Shown here: in pieces, positions 1-12,100 of the stretch
How the letters are laid out: the number at the start of each line of letters is the position of its first letter
Position numbering within the stretch: position 1 is the first letter of the stretch
Origin: Chara braunii
Lineage: Eukaryota > Streptophyta > Charophyceae > Charales > Characeae
Assembly (NCBI GenBank): GCA_003427395.1
Contig: BFEA01000988.1
Location: forward strand, 216,506 to 243,040
DNA: 26,535 bases
Reading direction: 5' to 3'
Notes under the pieces: model-generated
Database searches by the model: none
Told to the model about the DNA's origin: nothing
Seen by the model: only the letters and a program-made list of their open reading frames with translations
Made by a program: the position numbers and the translations under genes

Positions 1-570
1 ACACATACCGACAGACGCACATGCACATGCACGCGTGATGACTCTCATTGTTGCAGGCAAAATAATAACAGGCCAAAAGTCTAGCAGAAGCCCCCTTTGT
101 TGTGAGCAAAACTTTAACAGGCCCACGTGCCACAACGATAATCAGATAGCCCAAAAGAATCAATATCACAGTGACACTTTGGAGATCATTCAACCATTTT
201 CTCATTTCGAAGTCACCTCGACGACCAGATCAGAAGAAACGGAGTGGAGATCACATGCCAGGTGCGACAGGGCCCACGACGGCATGGCAGGCGTCTACTG
301 CATACAGCTAACATATTCACAGGCAAATCTGTATGTCGTATGGATGCACCCCACATAGGCAGTCACAGAATAGGTGCAGTGCCTCATCACACCTGAAGGC
401 GAGAAGTAGGTCAGGCCATTCCTCATATGACAGACCCGCATCCAGACAAACGCAGCTGCTGCACGCAAGCCAGGCCTAGATGGAACCAGACAAGATAATG
501 CTTTAGAGAAGTTGTATGCGTACTCTTTGAAGTAATTCGCACCTGCTCCTCGGTAATTCTGAGGTACATG

Positions 571-658
571 CATTACCAATTTACGTGTGTCATCCTTGCG
601 CAAAGGCCATGCTAATTTTCTCTGTACCGTTCCAATTTTAATCGATGTCCCAAAGGTA
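571..658 (-). pseudogene. U6 snRNA-derived pseudogene
   Basis: On the minus strand it reads from the 5' stem-loop region (TTTGGGACATCGATTAAAA) through the U6 core GGTACAGAGAAAATTAGCA, then GCGCAAGGATGACACACG. It matches plant U6 over most of its length. It departs from the consensus inside the invariant region (ACAGAGAAAATTAGC where U6 has GAAGATTAGC; CCTTTGCGC for CCCCTGCGC), and the 3' end is scrambled. It is therefore a decayed copy rather than a working gene. No T-run terminator follows. Confidence 0.88.
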
Positions 659-796
659 CATGCATTCTGGTATGCCTATCAGGATTAGCAAGTACACCAA
701 GCAGAAGAATTGGCCTACCTATCTATGGACTCCCAAACCCTGTCAACAAGAAATAAAGACTGTGACAATCAACAATGTCCCTCCAAATAAAACACC

Positions 797-880
797 CGTT
801 AAAATTGGAAACGGTACAGAGAAGATTAGCATGGCCCCTGGGCAAGGATGGCACGGGTAAGTCAAGAAATGGTCCGAATT
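797..880 (+). pseudogene. U6 snRNA-derived retropseudogene with A tail
   Basis: It starts in the U6 central region (GTTAAAATTGGAAACGGTAC), continues AGAGAAGATTAGCATGGCCC and ends at AAATGGTCCGAATT. A short TAGGGG joint and an A tract of about 23 nt (885-907) follow. The 5' stem-loop is missing and several positions differ from plant U6 (GGGCAAGGATGGCACGGG). The A tail suggests insertion by LINE-type retrotransposition. It lies opposite in strand to the copy at 571-658, only 140 bp away. Confidence 0.88.
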
Positions 881-1182
881 AGGGGAAAAAAAAAAAAAAA
901 AAAAAAAGAACAGTGATTGTTTGGAAATGCCATCTGTAGCGCTCGTCACAATCCCTGGAACGACAAAACAAGCCCGCATAGCCTCTTACTCCAAGCTTGA
1001 AAAAAGATAGAAGAGACATTCTGCAATTCCAGTCTACTTACATGTGGCAGTGCTGAACTCTAGCCCGGCATCCTAGCCTGATGGAGCACAGTCTCTCTGA
1101 CCAGTAGCAGTAGTTGTTTCCACTTCAAAAAGAGACCAGATTCAACTCACGATCACAGTGTCTTGTGCAAACAATGAGACCA

Positions 1183-1291
1183 CCACCGTCTTCCCCCGAA
1201 CACAACGCACCCTTATTTTGGCTGTATCTGGCCGGATATAGCTTGTATACATTCATTTTTAGGGTGTGTTATGTTCGGGGGAAGACGGTAG
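1183..1291. mobile_element. MITE-like element, family CTACCGTCTTC, copy A
   Basis: The 109-bp element has terminal inverted repeats of about 26 bp: 5' CCACCGTCTTCCCCCGAACA, 3' TGTTATGTTCGGGGGAAGAC then GGTAG. The internal part (TTTTGGCTGTATCTGGCC, CATTCATTTTTAGG) is shared almost base for base with the copy at 7039-7149. No transposase. No clear target-site duplication was seen. Confidence 0.78.
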
Positions 1292-1350
1292 CACCACTCA
1301 GGGCCTACTCACGCTGGCTACTTCGCCAGTAGGGAAGGGGTCTACTCACA

Positions 1351-1460
1351 CTAGGCCCTTATGATCGCAAAATCACAAAATCAGTGGCCAGATGGAGTCT
1401 CTCTTAAGCGAGAACTCTATCTGGCCGCTGATATTGCGATTCTGCGATTAAAAGGCCTAC
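1351..1460. repeat. Long foldback (inverted-repeat) element
   Basis: Two arms of about 48 bp surround a loop of about 10 bp near 1401-1410. The left arm contains GGCCCTTATGATCGCAAAAT and ATCAGTGGCCAGATGGAGTC; the right arm contains ACTCTATCTGGCCGCTGATA and GCGATTCTGCGATTAAAAGG. Many of the arm mismatches are G/A or C/T, which would be G-U pairs in RNA. It lies between MITE copies A and C. Confidence 0.7.
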
Positions 1461-1567
1461 CGTGTTCACCCGAATAGAACGCCCGGTAATTATCGCCGTA
1501 TCTGGGCTGAAAGTTGTGCCGAAAGGAGCTATAATGACCGGACGTTATATTCGGGTGAAGAAGGTAG
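1457..1567. mobile_element. MITE-like element, diverged copy C
   Basis: 111 bp with ends CTACCGTGTTCACCCGAATA and TTATATTCGGGTGAAGAAGG then TAG. The length and end pattern are those of copies A and B, but the interior differs (ATTATCGCCGTATCTGGGCT). Its left end overlaps the right end of the foldback element at 1351-1460. Confidence 0.7.
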
Positions 1568-1894
1568 TGTGAGAATACTCTCAGATGCTAAGAAACGAGG
1601 GAAGCAAAGATGGCGGCAAAAAGATTTTGATGATGGATCAAGTGGGAAAAGAAAAGAGCCATGGGGAACAGTGTCCAATCATCAATGGAGTATGGAGAAG
1701 TAATGTCTCTCCATCTCCTTTACACCCTCTCTGCATACAATACATCCTCATAGACTGATCTGCAGTAAGATGCCACTGTCTTCAGGAACCTCTTAGAAGA
1801 TGCTCTCTGGCACTGAATATGGTTGCTTCCAACCGCCGCTGAGGCTTCCCTCACTGGCGACCAGACTCCGCGTCCTTCAGCACAAAGATTACAG

Positions 1895-2400
1895 CTACAT
1901 TCCACAGACTTGAAACAGAAAGTGCCTCATGCACAGACTGCTATAGCCTATACAGATTGTCAGTGCTCCTCTGGCGCCTTGAAACAGAGCGTGTCATGCA
2001 CTCACTGTTATAGCCTATACCAACTCCAGTGCTCCTCTGGCGCCCTGAAACAGAGTGTGTGCCATGCACTCACTGCTATAGCATATATACCGAGTGTCAG
2101 TGCTCCTCTGGCGTGTTGAAAAACAGAGTGTGTCGTGCACAGACTCTTATAGCCTATACTGGCTGTCGGTTCTCCTCTGGCACCTTGAAACAGAGCGTGT
2201 GTCATGCACTGGCTACTATAGCCTGCACCGACTGTCCGTGCTCTTCCGCCTCCACAATCCACACTCCACTTCCACTTCATGCCTGTTACTATGTTCACTC
2301 GGGATCTTTGAAACAGACCGTGTGTCGTGCCCTGACGCAACTGTCGGTGCAACTCTGGCTCCACAATCTGCGCTCCACATCCACTTCACATCTGCCACTA
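1895..2400. repeat. Minisatellite, 66-71 bp units
   Basis: Unit starts at 1961, 2027, 2098, 2167 and 2236 share CAGTGCTCCTCTGGCGCCTT, GAAACAGAG.GTGT and GCACTCACTGCTATAGCCTA. Diverged units flank both sides, and the last ones carry inserts with TCCACAATC. Frames through it are not coding in any convincing way. Confidence 0.85.
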
Positions 2401-3674
2401 TGATGACCGAGGTCCAACCTTTACACTCCTCAAAGATGGGGGGACCCTTGACTGAACAGAATACCTCCATCTGAAATGGAGGTTGATATATGTATATTGC
2501 AGTCTGATTGGAAATTGTGCTTCCGGAAATATGGAGAAGCTTTAACTGGTTGTCCAGCAGGGCCATAGCGTTCTCCCTGAGGATGGCCACGGGTGGTTAG
2601 GGTCGTTGGCTTCCAAGGGGACAGTTGGCATTCCTATCCCGTCCAGAGGCTGGTAGTCCAGAATCCCATGCCTGGACGTTTCAATGCCAGCTCTAGATAG
2701 ACATGGTATTGCCAGAGCACAAGCTATTCGAATTTGATATAGCAGGCCTTCGAGAGGTCACATTATCGCATTAAAAATTACCTTCTCTTTGAGCGGTCAC
2801 GTCATCGCATTAACCGTCCACAAGGATCTTCCCATCTCCTATGGAAGGATGCACGTGTTCGCTTTGTCTTCGAGGATTCACGTTATTGAGACAATTACTT
2901 GCTCTAAAGACTCTTGAGGTTCCCAAACAGCTCAGAGGTCACTGGCTAGGATGAGCGGCCGTACTCTTTTGTGGTTTCCTCCTGGTCGAACATTGCTTAT
3001 ACACTATTAACTGGTTCCAATCAAGCACTGAAAAACCAAGTGCGAATAAGCGTGTAGTTGTTCCAGCAAACGAACTAAATGTCAGATTCTGACGTTTACA
3101 TTCGTTTGGGCTTGTGGTACTGGATCCAGAAAAAAATGGCTTTAGAGTTTACAACCTCTCAACCTTGCACATGACCAATTCTCAAAACCTTTAGCACTGC
3201 TTCTACCCTTCACCCCCCCTCCCCTCCTTTTTCATTTGCACCTTTCAAGCCCCCAAGCCCTTGTGCATCTCGCATCTGGTACTAGCCGTCTCCATGCTTG
3301 GCTGCCCTGTGTGGATGCCAATCATATGTGCATGTAAGCCTCCGGGAAGCCCCCTGCAAAAGTCCGTGTGGATCTTGCATCAGATAATATGGGCCTCCAC
3401 AATCTGCCTCCATGTGTGCATTTCAATCTGTGCACATATGTGAATGTAGTAGGCCTGCATGCAGGGACAAGTCAGCAAATCTAATGGATGCTCACTATAT
3501 CATGCAAGACGTATGATTGTGCGAGCACAATAGTGGAAATGACATACAGAGCCCCCAGACAGTGACAACAATTGAGGAAAATGAATGTGCACATGCAGCG
3601 CTGCAAACAGAGCTGTGCATGTAAACACTTTCAGAAATCGAATTCAAATTATTGAATGGTAAATACCCACACAC

Positions 3675-4438
3675 CTGTTCAATCACATCCACATTGACAT
3701 GTTTCCGTGGCTGGAAAGGCTTCACTTCGGGGAGACCATCAAGGCCATCATCGTGAACGAACCCGTCCTCCCCACACCTCTTCTTCATTTCATTTAGGGA
3801 CTTGACCCGGTCCTCGTAGTCTCTTGGGAGCTTGACGGCCAACTTCTTCTCCACTACCTCACGATCCTCTGTAAAGACATACTCTTCAACAACAGTATAT
3901 TTTCGTGTAATCGGTGGCACCATTGCTGCCTTGTGCATCTTGTTCCCCCGGTGGTGTCCTCGATCCCCTCTCCGAAAGGCGACAAGATCTTCCCATGACG
4001 TTTCCGTTCCCTCATCCTCGGAAGACGAGGGTGATGAAGACCCTGTTGACGCATCATTAACGTTGCCAGCATCCCTATCCTCTATAGAATCGTCAGTGTC
4101 ATCTTCAGAGGAGAGCAGCTCTTCCTCTTCATCATCAGTCTCATCTATCATTCCAATCTCCACCTCGTCATCCTGTGAATCACTAGCAAGCCAGGCATCA
4201 TCTGATCCCGATCTTTCTGAGCATTCATCATTTTCACTCCCACTGCACTCATTCCTTGCATGCCGCAAACTATGCCTGTTCCCAAACCTCTCTTCCTCCC
4301 TCTCCTTCCTTTTCCGGCTTGTTGCATGGTCCCCAGCATATCCAACCTTGTACACTTTGCCAGGCTTCTGGCCACAACGAAGCAAGTTCCCATTCGTAAC
4401 AGCTCTACCAGCGGGCTGAGCCAAGAGTGCTGCTGACT
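3675..4438 (-). CDS. ATXR3: ATXR3-like exon 8 (acidic tract and pre-SET conserved block)
   Basis: 764 nt, residues 2486-2740, phase 1 in and phase 0 out. The acceptor is tggtctgtgcag|AG; an alternative AG 23 nt further in would also be possible sequence-wise but breaks the phase. The donor is GAACAG|GTGTGT. The first half is basic, then Ser/Asp/Glu-rich ([16 protein letters not shown]). Residues about 2656-2740 are the strongest family match: [18 protein letters not shown], then [26 protein letters not shown] and VIEQ. In Arabidopsis ATXR3 this block directly precedes the segment leading into the SET domain. Its continuation was not found in 1-3674, so a long intron follows. Confidence 0.94.
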
Positions 4439-4882
4439 CTGCACAGACCATTTGTGTACATAGAAACACAATTTGACAAACATATACCTTTCAATGAGTC
4501 ATCGCAGTCCGAGGCAGACACTTCGTCTCTCACATACCTTAACGAGACAGAGATCTCTGAAGGAATGCACAATGAGTAAGGTGATATTGTATGACAAGGC
4601 AACAGGGACACACACAGAAAAACTCACAGACACGAAAAGAACAGCACATTGGAAATGCAACAGGGACACAAAAAACATGGTATCCGCCACAATCACATGC
4701 CAACACGCACACAAATGCCAGCTCGCGTATATGAGACAAAGACAAGGATGCACATGACACAGTCCAACACCACCGGGTTCGCCGCACCCCCCCACACACA
4801 CCCACACGCACGTGCACACAGTCCCCAAACACACACACACACACACACACAAAAGTGCACACACACACACACACACAAGAGT

Positions 4883-4930
<48 letters not shown>

Positions 4931-7900
4931 TGCGGGGAGAGACAAACGGAAATACATATAGGCAGTGTATGCACAGATCCATGCACATACATGAGCACCC
5001 ACATACATGCATCGGCGAAGAGGAAATTGCTAACAGCTCAGAAGCTCCATAGAATACGAGTTGCAGATCAGAAGTGCGCCTCTTTGTAAAGGCCAAAACA
5101 TCACTAAAAACATATGTGGAGCACTACACTGTCTTCGCAAAGATGAGGTGTTCCACAGGAATTTAGACACCAAATATATCAGTAACTAACGAAAGAAAGG
5201 GCCAGCCTAGCCGTAGAGTTCGATTAGGCAAGCACTGGGACCTAATTCCGAGTCTAGAAATAAATTCAAACAATGCATTTGCATGTTCTCAATGCAAAAG
5301 TTGATTCCATTCCACAAAAAGAACAGTTTTCACATCATCTCACCTGCGTACTTCTCGCACAGCTTCGTCGATAGTTTAACTGCAATTTGCACAATCTTCG
5401 GATTCCTGCATCACCAGACCCAACCCAGATACACGGTGCAGGACAGCATTAGGAAAATGCCAGGACACTGGCCCCGCTTTCCAGAATGAATAGAGGGTGG
5501 GTCGAGGGATGGATCTCGCCATAAGCTAAACTGGCTGTTGCTGCCAGGATGACACCAGGTCGAATTGTGAGGTCCCCGGCCTCGTTTTGCAATCTATCAA
5601 TGAAATGTTGCTTTGTGTTAAAAAGAAAAAAAGAAAAGGAAAATGCCACGATCATTGAATGTGAAAATGTCTTCAGACCCCCATGCTGTATATTGATGGC
5701 CAGAACAACAGAACAAACCTGATCCAATCAATCATTTCGGGCAAGTCTTTGAAAACACCAGTGCCCTGTTTGCAAATTCCCCTGTAACATTTTCTTAAGC
5801 CTGGACCACTGAGCGAAAATGTTCTGGGCCTACCATCTTCACTCAAAATTAACGCCCGGGTGTTACATTCAACTAACCCTTAATAAATCGGACTTTTGTT
5901 TCAACTCACTTTTTTTCAAAAATAGAGCGTCCCTTCGAACATAACGCCCGGGCCTTATACTGTAATGTGTCATGGGCAGAGTGGTTTGTAGAGGGAGTAC
6001 ACATGGGTTTTAAAGGGGGGGGTAGGGGGTGTACATGGGTTTTAAAGGGGGTTGAAAGGGGGGGGTAGGGGGTGTACATGGGTTTTTAAGGGGGTTGAAT
6101 GGGGGGTTTGATTTCCAAGGGGTATGGTATGTTTTGGTTTCATTTTGTCTTTTCTTTTTCATTTCCGATCGTATAAGAATTCTGAGTGACCCTAAGCCAG
6201 AAGTTCGTTGCTTTGTAATTCTACACAACATATATTTTTTTTAACAGATTTTTTTTGTGTGGGCAGGGGCCGCCGAAGTCGCCACCAATTTACTGAATAC
6301 AACGCCCTCTCGGCCGTTAAATTCATATACAACACCCGGGTGGCCAGGGCTATGCGAATTTCGCATAACTGGCCCCTACCAGGCGTCGCTGACGCCTCAA
6401 GTAGAGCACGAAGAACAAAACATGCAACTTTTTCCCCCCAGAACTTATTTACCATTGAGCGGCCCCTAAAGGGGAAAAGAAATTTACGTTGATCCCAAAA
6501 CGATCAGCACCCAATCTATGCCTCTGATTTTTAAGATTTTTTTTCAACTAGTTCTGAACGCCAAAAATCACCACAGATGGTGGGCTCAAAATTACGCACG
6601 CTGCCACTGAATCCCAAACGTCCCTGGCGCACTGAGTATTTTGCAGACTGCCACCACCCCCCGCCCTGCAGCCGTGCCAGTGCATGCACTGGCGCAACGT
6701 TCGGATCACATCAGGGCATCAGGGGGGGCTTGTGGTTTAATCAAATCTATATCCGTTTCATGCACAAGGCAATTCCAGTAGCAAGAACATTAAAAAAGGT
6801 AGAGGGCAGGAGGAGAGACTCTGAGAAATGCAGGGCAGAACACTTCTACTCACTAACCTTCAACAGCTCTTGACTCACGCACACTATGAAAGAACAGTAT
6901 TTGGCATTGCGCCGTTCTCCCAGTCCAGAGCACGAGGAACTAATGTGTACAAGCTTTGTGAATTGTTCTGCTAAACAATCAACAAGCCACCCATGCCTTC
7001 ACATCACACGATCAGTGTGACTGTAACTTGTGACGATGCTACTGTCTTCCCCCGAACACAACGCACGCTCATTTTGGCCGTATCTTGCTGGAAATATAGC
7101 TTGCATACATTCATTTTTAGGGTGTGTTATGTTCGGGGGAAGACGGTAGTACAATACAAGCTGCTACGACAAGCAGCAAACAACCCAGTGCAAGTTGCTA
7201 CGGCAAATAACCGAAATAGCTTCGGTTCTCCAACTGTTTCATGAGCCCTCGCTGGCCTGCGAAATTGAGAGGAGGTGAGCATCAGCAAGCAGGTCCAACG
7301 GGCACCTGATCCTGACAGCTTCGGTTGTCGATAGAAGATCACGTTTCTCAATTGCATCAGGAAGAGGGCCGGTAATGCCTATCACAAAGTCATCTGCGTA
7401 TCGCACATGGTTGAGAAGTGGAAAGTTTGTGTCTGCCACTTCGTGCTTGTCGTATTGCTCCTTTAGGGTCTCATAATATATGTATTTGTCCAATTGATGT
7501 AACGTAATGTTACATAGTAGAGGCGTTTGCAAGAACGTAAGAGCATATCCAACACTTAGGGATTTTCGGACTAAGCTCATAAATTTTCTACAAGCAATTT
7601 CTTCTGAAAGAATTTCTAGAATAACCTTGTGAGGCAGCCGCCAGGCTGTGGTAATGTCACCTTCTGTAACCCGAGTCGCACTCTTGAATGTCCGGTCTAC
7701 CTGGAGCATTGCACGCTTCGCGTGAGAACAGTGGGTTTGCATACCGCTGGATGCCAGTATGTTTCCCAGCCTTTTTTTTTGCCTCACATAGCATCCACCG
7801 TGACTTTCAGGGGCAGAGGTGGGCTTTGATGGATTTCATCAACGGCCCCCGACCCCCAAAAGCCGCGGTGCACGGTCCACCATGTTGGAACTTTTTGACT

Positions 7901-8602
7901 GGGAAACATATTGTTAGTCTGGTGGTCAGGGCGTCCTCATGCAAAATCTTCTCTCAAAATGAGTTAACCGCTGCATCCACATTTATGGTCAGAATACGAC
8001 ACGAGTAATCAGAACAAGGTAGAAAGGGGAACTGATACAAAACCGTGATCCACCGACATTCTTCATTGAAAAGTTCAACTTTGAGACGATGCCATCCGTC
8101 ACCGATCAAAAGAAGTGGAAGATATATGCGAGACAGAACAAAGCAAAGAAGCAGGACAAGAACACAAGATTGACTCGATGCCTCCTTCCCTCGTCTCTCC
8201 ACTCCAATCATCATCACTCGCAAACACCGTGCCCTCTTTGTCACTACAGTATAGCAATCACTGTTTCACGGCCTGTGACCGACTCACAATCTCGGCCCTT
8301 TGTTTCATTGATGCCCAACAGGTCCGGATGGGCCGCTTGAAACCTTGGCGGAGCGCACGTGGGGGCACTGCGGCACGGCCGAGGGAACGCCCATGACAAC
8401 CTTTTCCAAAAAGTTCGGGAGGGCGCGGCAAGCAAGGCAAGATGGTCAACTTCAGTACTCTAGTTTAAGCTCTGCTACGCTTCACTTCGACTTTGCTACT
8501 CTGCTCTAGGCTACGGCCTACAATTCCACTCTACAATGGACACACACACACACACACACACACAAAAGCTATGGCGGACAGTGCTCCACGCTGTGCTGTG
8601 AT

Positions 8603-8633
<31 letters not shown>

Positions 8634-9057
8634 ACATTTACGGGTGAAGCTCAAGAGAATATGTCGTCACTAAGCTCTTTTACGAGCTGGGGGTTGTGCT
8701 GTGCATCTTGAAGGTTGGACGCCGATTGGGCTCTGCAGCATGAAGGATGGAAGCTGAGGCTCGGGTTTGTGCATTGGAGGCTTTCAGACGACCACGCTAC
8801 CATGACTGAAGTGAGAGCCCCCCTTTCTTTTTGTTTTGTTTCCGTCAATTTTCTACTTCTTTGGTTTCTATAATGTCCCTCTCAATCGTACGATTGATCA
8901 ACGTGGCAAAGTCCGGCACAGACATAGAGAGACAGAGAGAAAGAGAGACTATCCTACACTACTCTGCTGCGCTACTCTACTTGGTTCAGACACCTCGTCC
9001 GCTTGATCGATTGTCATGGCATGGGAAAAAGCAGTTCTCTCTCTCTCTCTCTCTCTC

Positions 9058-9118
<61 letters not shown>

Positions 9119-12100
9119 CACACACACACACACACAAAACATAGAAAAATCGACTCATAGCCGAAAACCACAGCAAACAGACAAAATCAGCAACTTTGCT
9201 CAGAGAATGTAGATTTCTGAGTCTAAAACTGTGCGGGTCATTGCACAGTACGATTCAGACAGACTCGATCCACCAAGAAAAACACTAATCCACCAGTTCA
9301 GGCCCCAGCCAACCCAAGATTGTGACTGTCCACAACGAGGCAGCGATTTCAATGTACTAGCCTTCCTCAGTGTGATTTGTACTCGATGGAAACTGACTGC
9401 CACTGCCGCGAACTGGGCTGAAATGATACATTTCAGACCAGGAATGGCAAGTGAAAAATGAGGTGTGCATACCGGCCCAGAAGGAGAGGACGACACATGC
9501 TGCCTACATCTCTCTTGAAATCCTGCGGTCCTGATGGCTTGCCATATTGACCAGCAGCAAGTTTTTTGGCAATGACAGCCAAGTTGCAATGCCTCTTGTT
9601 GTGATTGCCAGCTCCATCATCCTTGCCCTGCAACACAAAGCAACATCCAACCGCTCATTTGAGTAACGTTCATCTTATCCACACCAATGAAGAGATGAGA
9701 AGAGAAGAAAACCCACAAGGCTTATTTGCACTCGACAGGATTTCGGCATACTCAACTTGTCATACCATACAGGTTAACCAACTAGCCTAACACAGTTGGT
9801 ATACCCATGAATTGTCGAAATACAGACCAGAGTTCAAATCCTGATAGAACTCGGTGAATTGAACTGTTGAATTACCTGTGGCCTGTCTGTTTCATGATGA
9901 TAAATAGGCGATCTCCTTTTGGGGAAAAAAAAAGAAACACTATTACAGGTTACCAGCTCCATCCTTGCTCTGCAACACAAAGCGTCATGGAACAGTTCTT
10001 TGAGACACATTCAGCTTAGCTTATCTAGACTGACCCAACGAAGAGAAGGGAAACAGCCCAGGAGGTTTTTTGTACTGAACAGGGTTTCAGCACACAATTC
10101 TCTTGTCAAGCTATGTACCGGGATGCGTCTTTCTGCTGAGAGCAAGTTTACCGCATCTATGACTACCCCAGTACCCTGCCCAATTCTACCTATTTACACC
10201 CGAATTAGAAGGGGGGCTCAGCTCAGGCAAGGCAGGGTTGGCTGAGGCACGGCAGAGGCTTTGGCATGGCTCCTTTTGAATGTCAGGTAGGGTCGGCAGC
10301 CATGCCAATTAGAGGGGGGCTTTGGCAAGGTAGGGTTGGCAGAGGCTGACATTACGAATGAAAAGGTGCAAAAGAAGAAAAGGCGACGACAAAATTGGCA
10401 CACTGGCACACTGACGAAAAACAAAATCAACAAAATTTTCAAAACAGGAAGAGGCAACGAATAGAAAATCAAAATCGCTGTCGGTTCTGCAATTTCTGGC
10501 TGCTTCTGGGTTTTTGCGAAGCATGAGGGGTCTCGTTGTAAAAGGCCTGCAACCGCTGGACATTGCCTGCACCCCCCATAAACCTGCAGAAAATCGACGT
10601 GAGCAGGAAAAGCCCCGTGTGTTAGTTGCTGCACGCAGCATCTTCAACCAGCCACTAGCCCAGTCGGTTGAAGATTCTGGGGGCCCAGCAAAGATGCTGA
10701 GGCCCAGGGCACTTGCAGTAACCGGACGCAGCTAGTGGGACAGAGGCCGTCCGGCAAGGGCCTGCCTTGCCCAGCCAGACAGGGCAAAAGCAAGTGAGCT
10801 GGCGGGACGGCAGCAGCGCTGCTGAAGCACTGGCTTGCTGGACGAGAGTCAGGCCAGCAGGACGAAGGCCGCTGGCAGGGCGCGAGGAAGAAGTTGTGAG
10901 GGCTCAGCGACCATAGTCGGGCCGCTTGCACCCATAGCCAGACGAGGAAGCCGGAGGGCCTTGTTCGACGGACAGTGGAGAGCCTAACAAGAGGCACACT
11001 AAAAACAGTCTTATTCTGCATGAACACTAAGCTGCTGACAACACGATGATGCCATAGGGAGGCCCTCATTGCTTCCATGCTCCGGCCTGAACTGATAACC
11101 TACCCCACAAAGAGACATCCATGCTTCCAGGTCAGGTCCATTTGCACTGCTGCCCACTTATTTGATTGGATTCCTGGAGCCTGCTTCATCAGCAAGCGAC
11201 TTCACGTGCAGAGAAAACCATTACACAGTTTTACTTACACCCCTTCTTCGTCCAAATACTCTGGTAATATGCATATGCCGTCAGGACACTCTTGTTCCAT
11301 CTCATGTATGACGGCCTGAACTGATGACCTACCCCACAAAGAGACATCCATGCTTCCAGGTCAGGTCCATTTGCACTGCTGCCCACTTATTTGATTGGAT
11401 TCCTGGAGCCTGCTTCATCAGCAAGCGACTTCACGTGCAGAGAAAACCATTACACAGTTTTACTTACACCCCTTCTTCGTCCAAATACTCTGGTAATATG
11501 CATATGCCGTCAGGACACTCTTGTTCCATCTCATGTATGACAACTGGTTAATCTCCATGGCATTCAATTCAATAGCAAGATGGGCACAGCGTATCTTCAT
11601 GGCATACGCATGCAAGAACCAGAGGGGTTCAGTGCACTACAGAAAAATGTGAAGTTACCTTTATTTCCTTCAGGGCTAACATTATTGGATCAATCAGGAT
11701 TTGCACTCGCGATCTGTTTACTAAAAGCCAGATGTGTTACCTTTTTTCACTCAAGGGTAGATCGTTCACGATTTGAACTCATGATCTGTTTACTGACATC
11801 TAAGCCCCTGCGCTTTCAAGGATGACACGCATAAATCGAGAAATGGTCCAAATTATTTATAATAAAAAAAAAAAAAATGTGTGCATTTTTGGGGGATTTG
11901 AACTCATGATCTGTTTACTAACAGCTAGATTTGTGTACCATTGAGCCACAAAATGGGAAAGTGCAAGTTGATAGTTGAAGGTGAGCAACAACGTAAACGG
12001 TTTGCAGTCTGAGAAAAACTACCGGTTTGCAGTCTGAGAAAAACTACCGATCACGACCACCCCCAAACAGCATGGGGCCCTTTCATCAGATATAGCTCAT

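Larger units (their letters stand above)
1..3674 (-). other. Start of the intron after exon 8 (repeat-rich, no exon found)
   Basis: It begins at the GTGTGT donor following exon 8. I looked on the minus strand for the next ATXR3 segment (the short conserved stretch before the SET domain) and did not find it. The region holds two U6-derived pseudogenes (571-658, 797-880), two MITE copies, a foldback element (1351-1460) and a minisatellite (about 1895-2400). Between 2420 and 3674 I see no gene or named element. Confidence 0.6.
5406..9472 (-). other. Intron 6 of the ATXR3-like gene
   Basis: 4067 bp, GTATGC..GCAG, phase 2. It contains a reverse-transcriptase remnant (7239-7787), a MITE (7039-7149) and a MITE-like partial copy (5830-5955), a G-rich tandem repeat (5990-6110) and CA/CT microsatellites. 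The stretches 6110-7030 and 7800-8500 contain no recognised gene; 8300-8440 is GC-rich and unassigned. Confidence 0.72.

Noticed and set aside
295-603. Minus-strand frame of 102 codons
   Set aside because: Its start is U6-derived sequence and the rest shows no family match or splice-consistent link to the ATXR3 frame.
1720-1905. Minus-strand peptide considered as the next ATXR3 exon
   Set aside because: It resembles none of the conserved residues expected between exon 8 and the SET domain, and the phase was not convincing.
1961-2236. Regularly spaced repeats that could suggest a CRISPR array
   Set aside because: Whole 66-71-bp units are repeated with no separate unique spacers; this is a eukaryotic minisatellite.
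3832-4419. 195-codon plus-strand frame opposite exon 8
   Set aside because: Ser-rich translation is the reverse complement of the acidic tract; the minus strand has the conserved family block.
4499-5096. Open frames of alternating Cys-Val or His-Thr residues
   Set aside because: Translations of the CA microsatellite, not genes.
5449-5727. 92-codon minus-strand frame just upstream of exon 7
   Set aside because: Not needed for the phase-consistent exon 6 to exon 7 join and not similar to ATXR3.
10644-11078. 144-codon minus-strand frame in a GC-rich block
   Set aside because: Composition-driven open frame with short imperfect repeats and no recognisable domain.
11312-11541. Possible duplicated 76-nt exons with a GTAAGT donor in the 229-bp repeats
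   Set aside because: The length is not a multiple of three, while exons 5 and 6 join directly in phase 0; the peptide matches nothing in the family.
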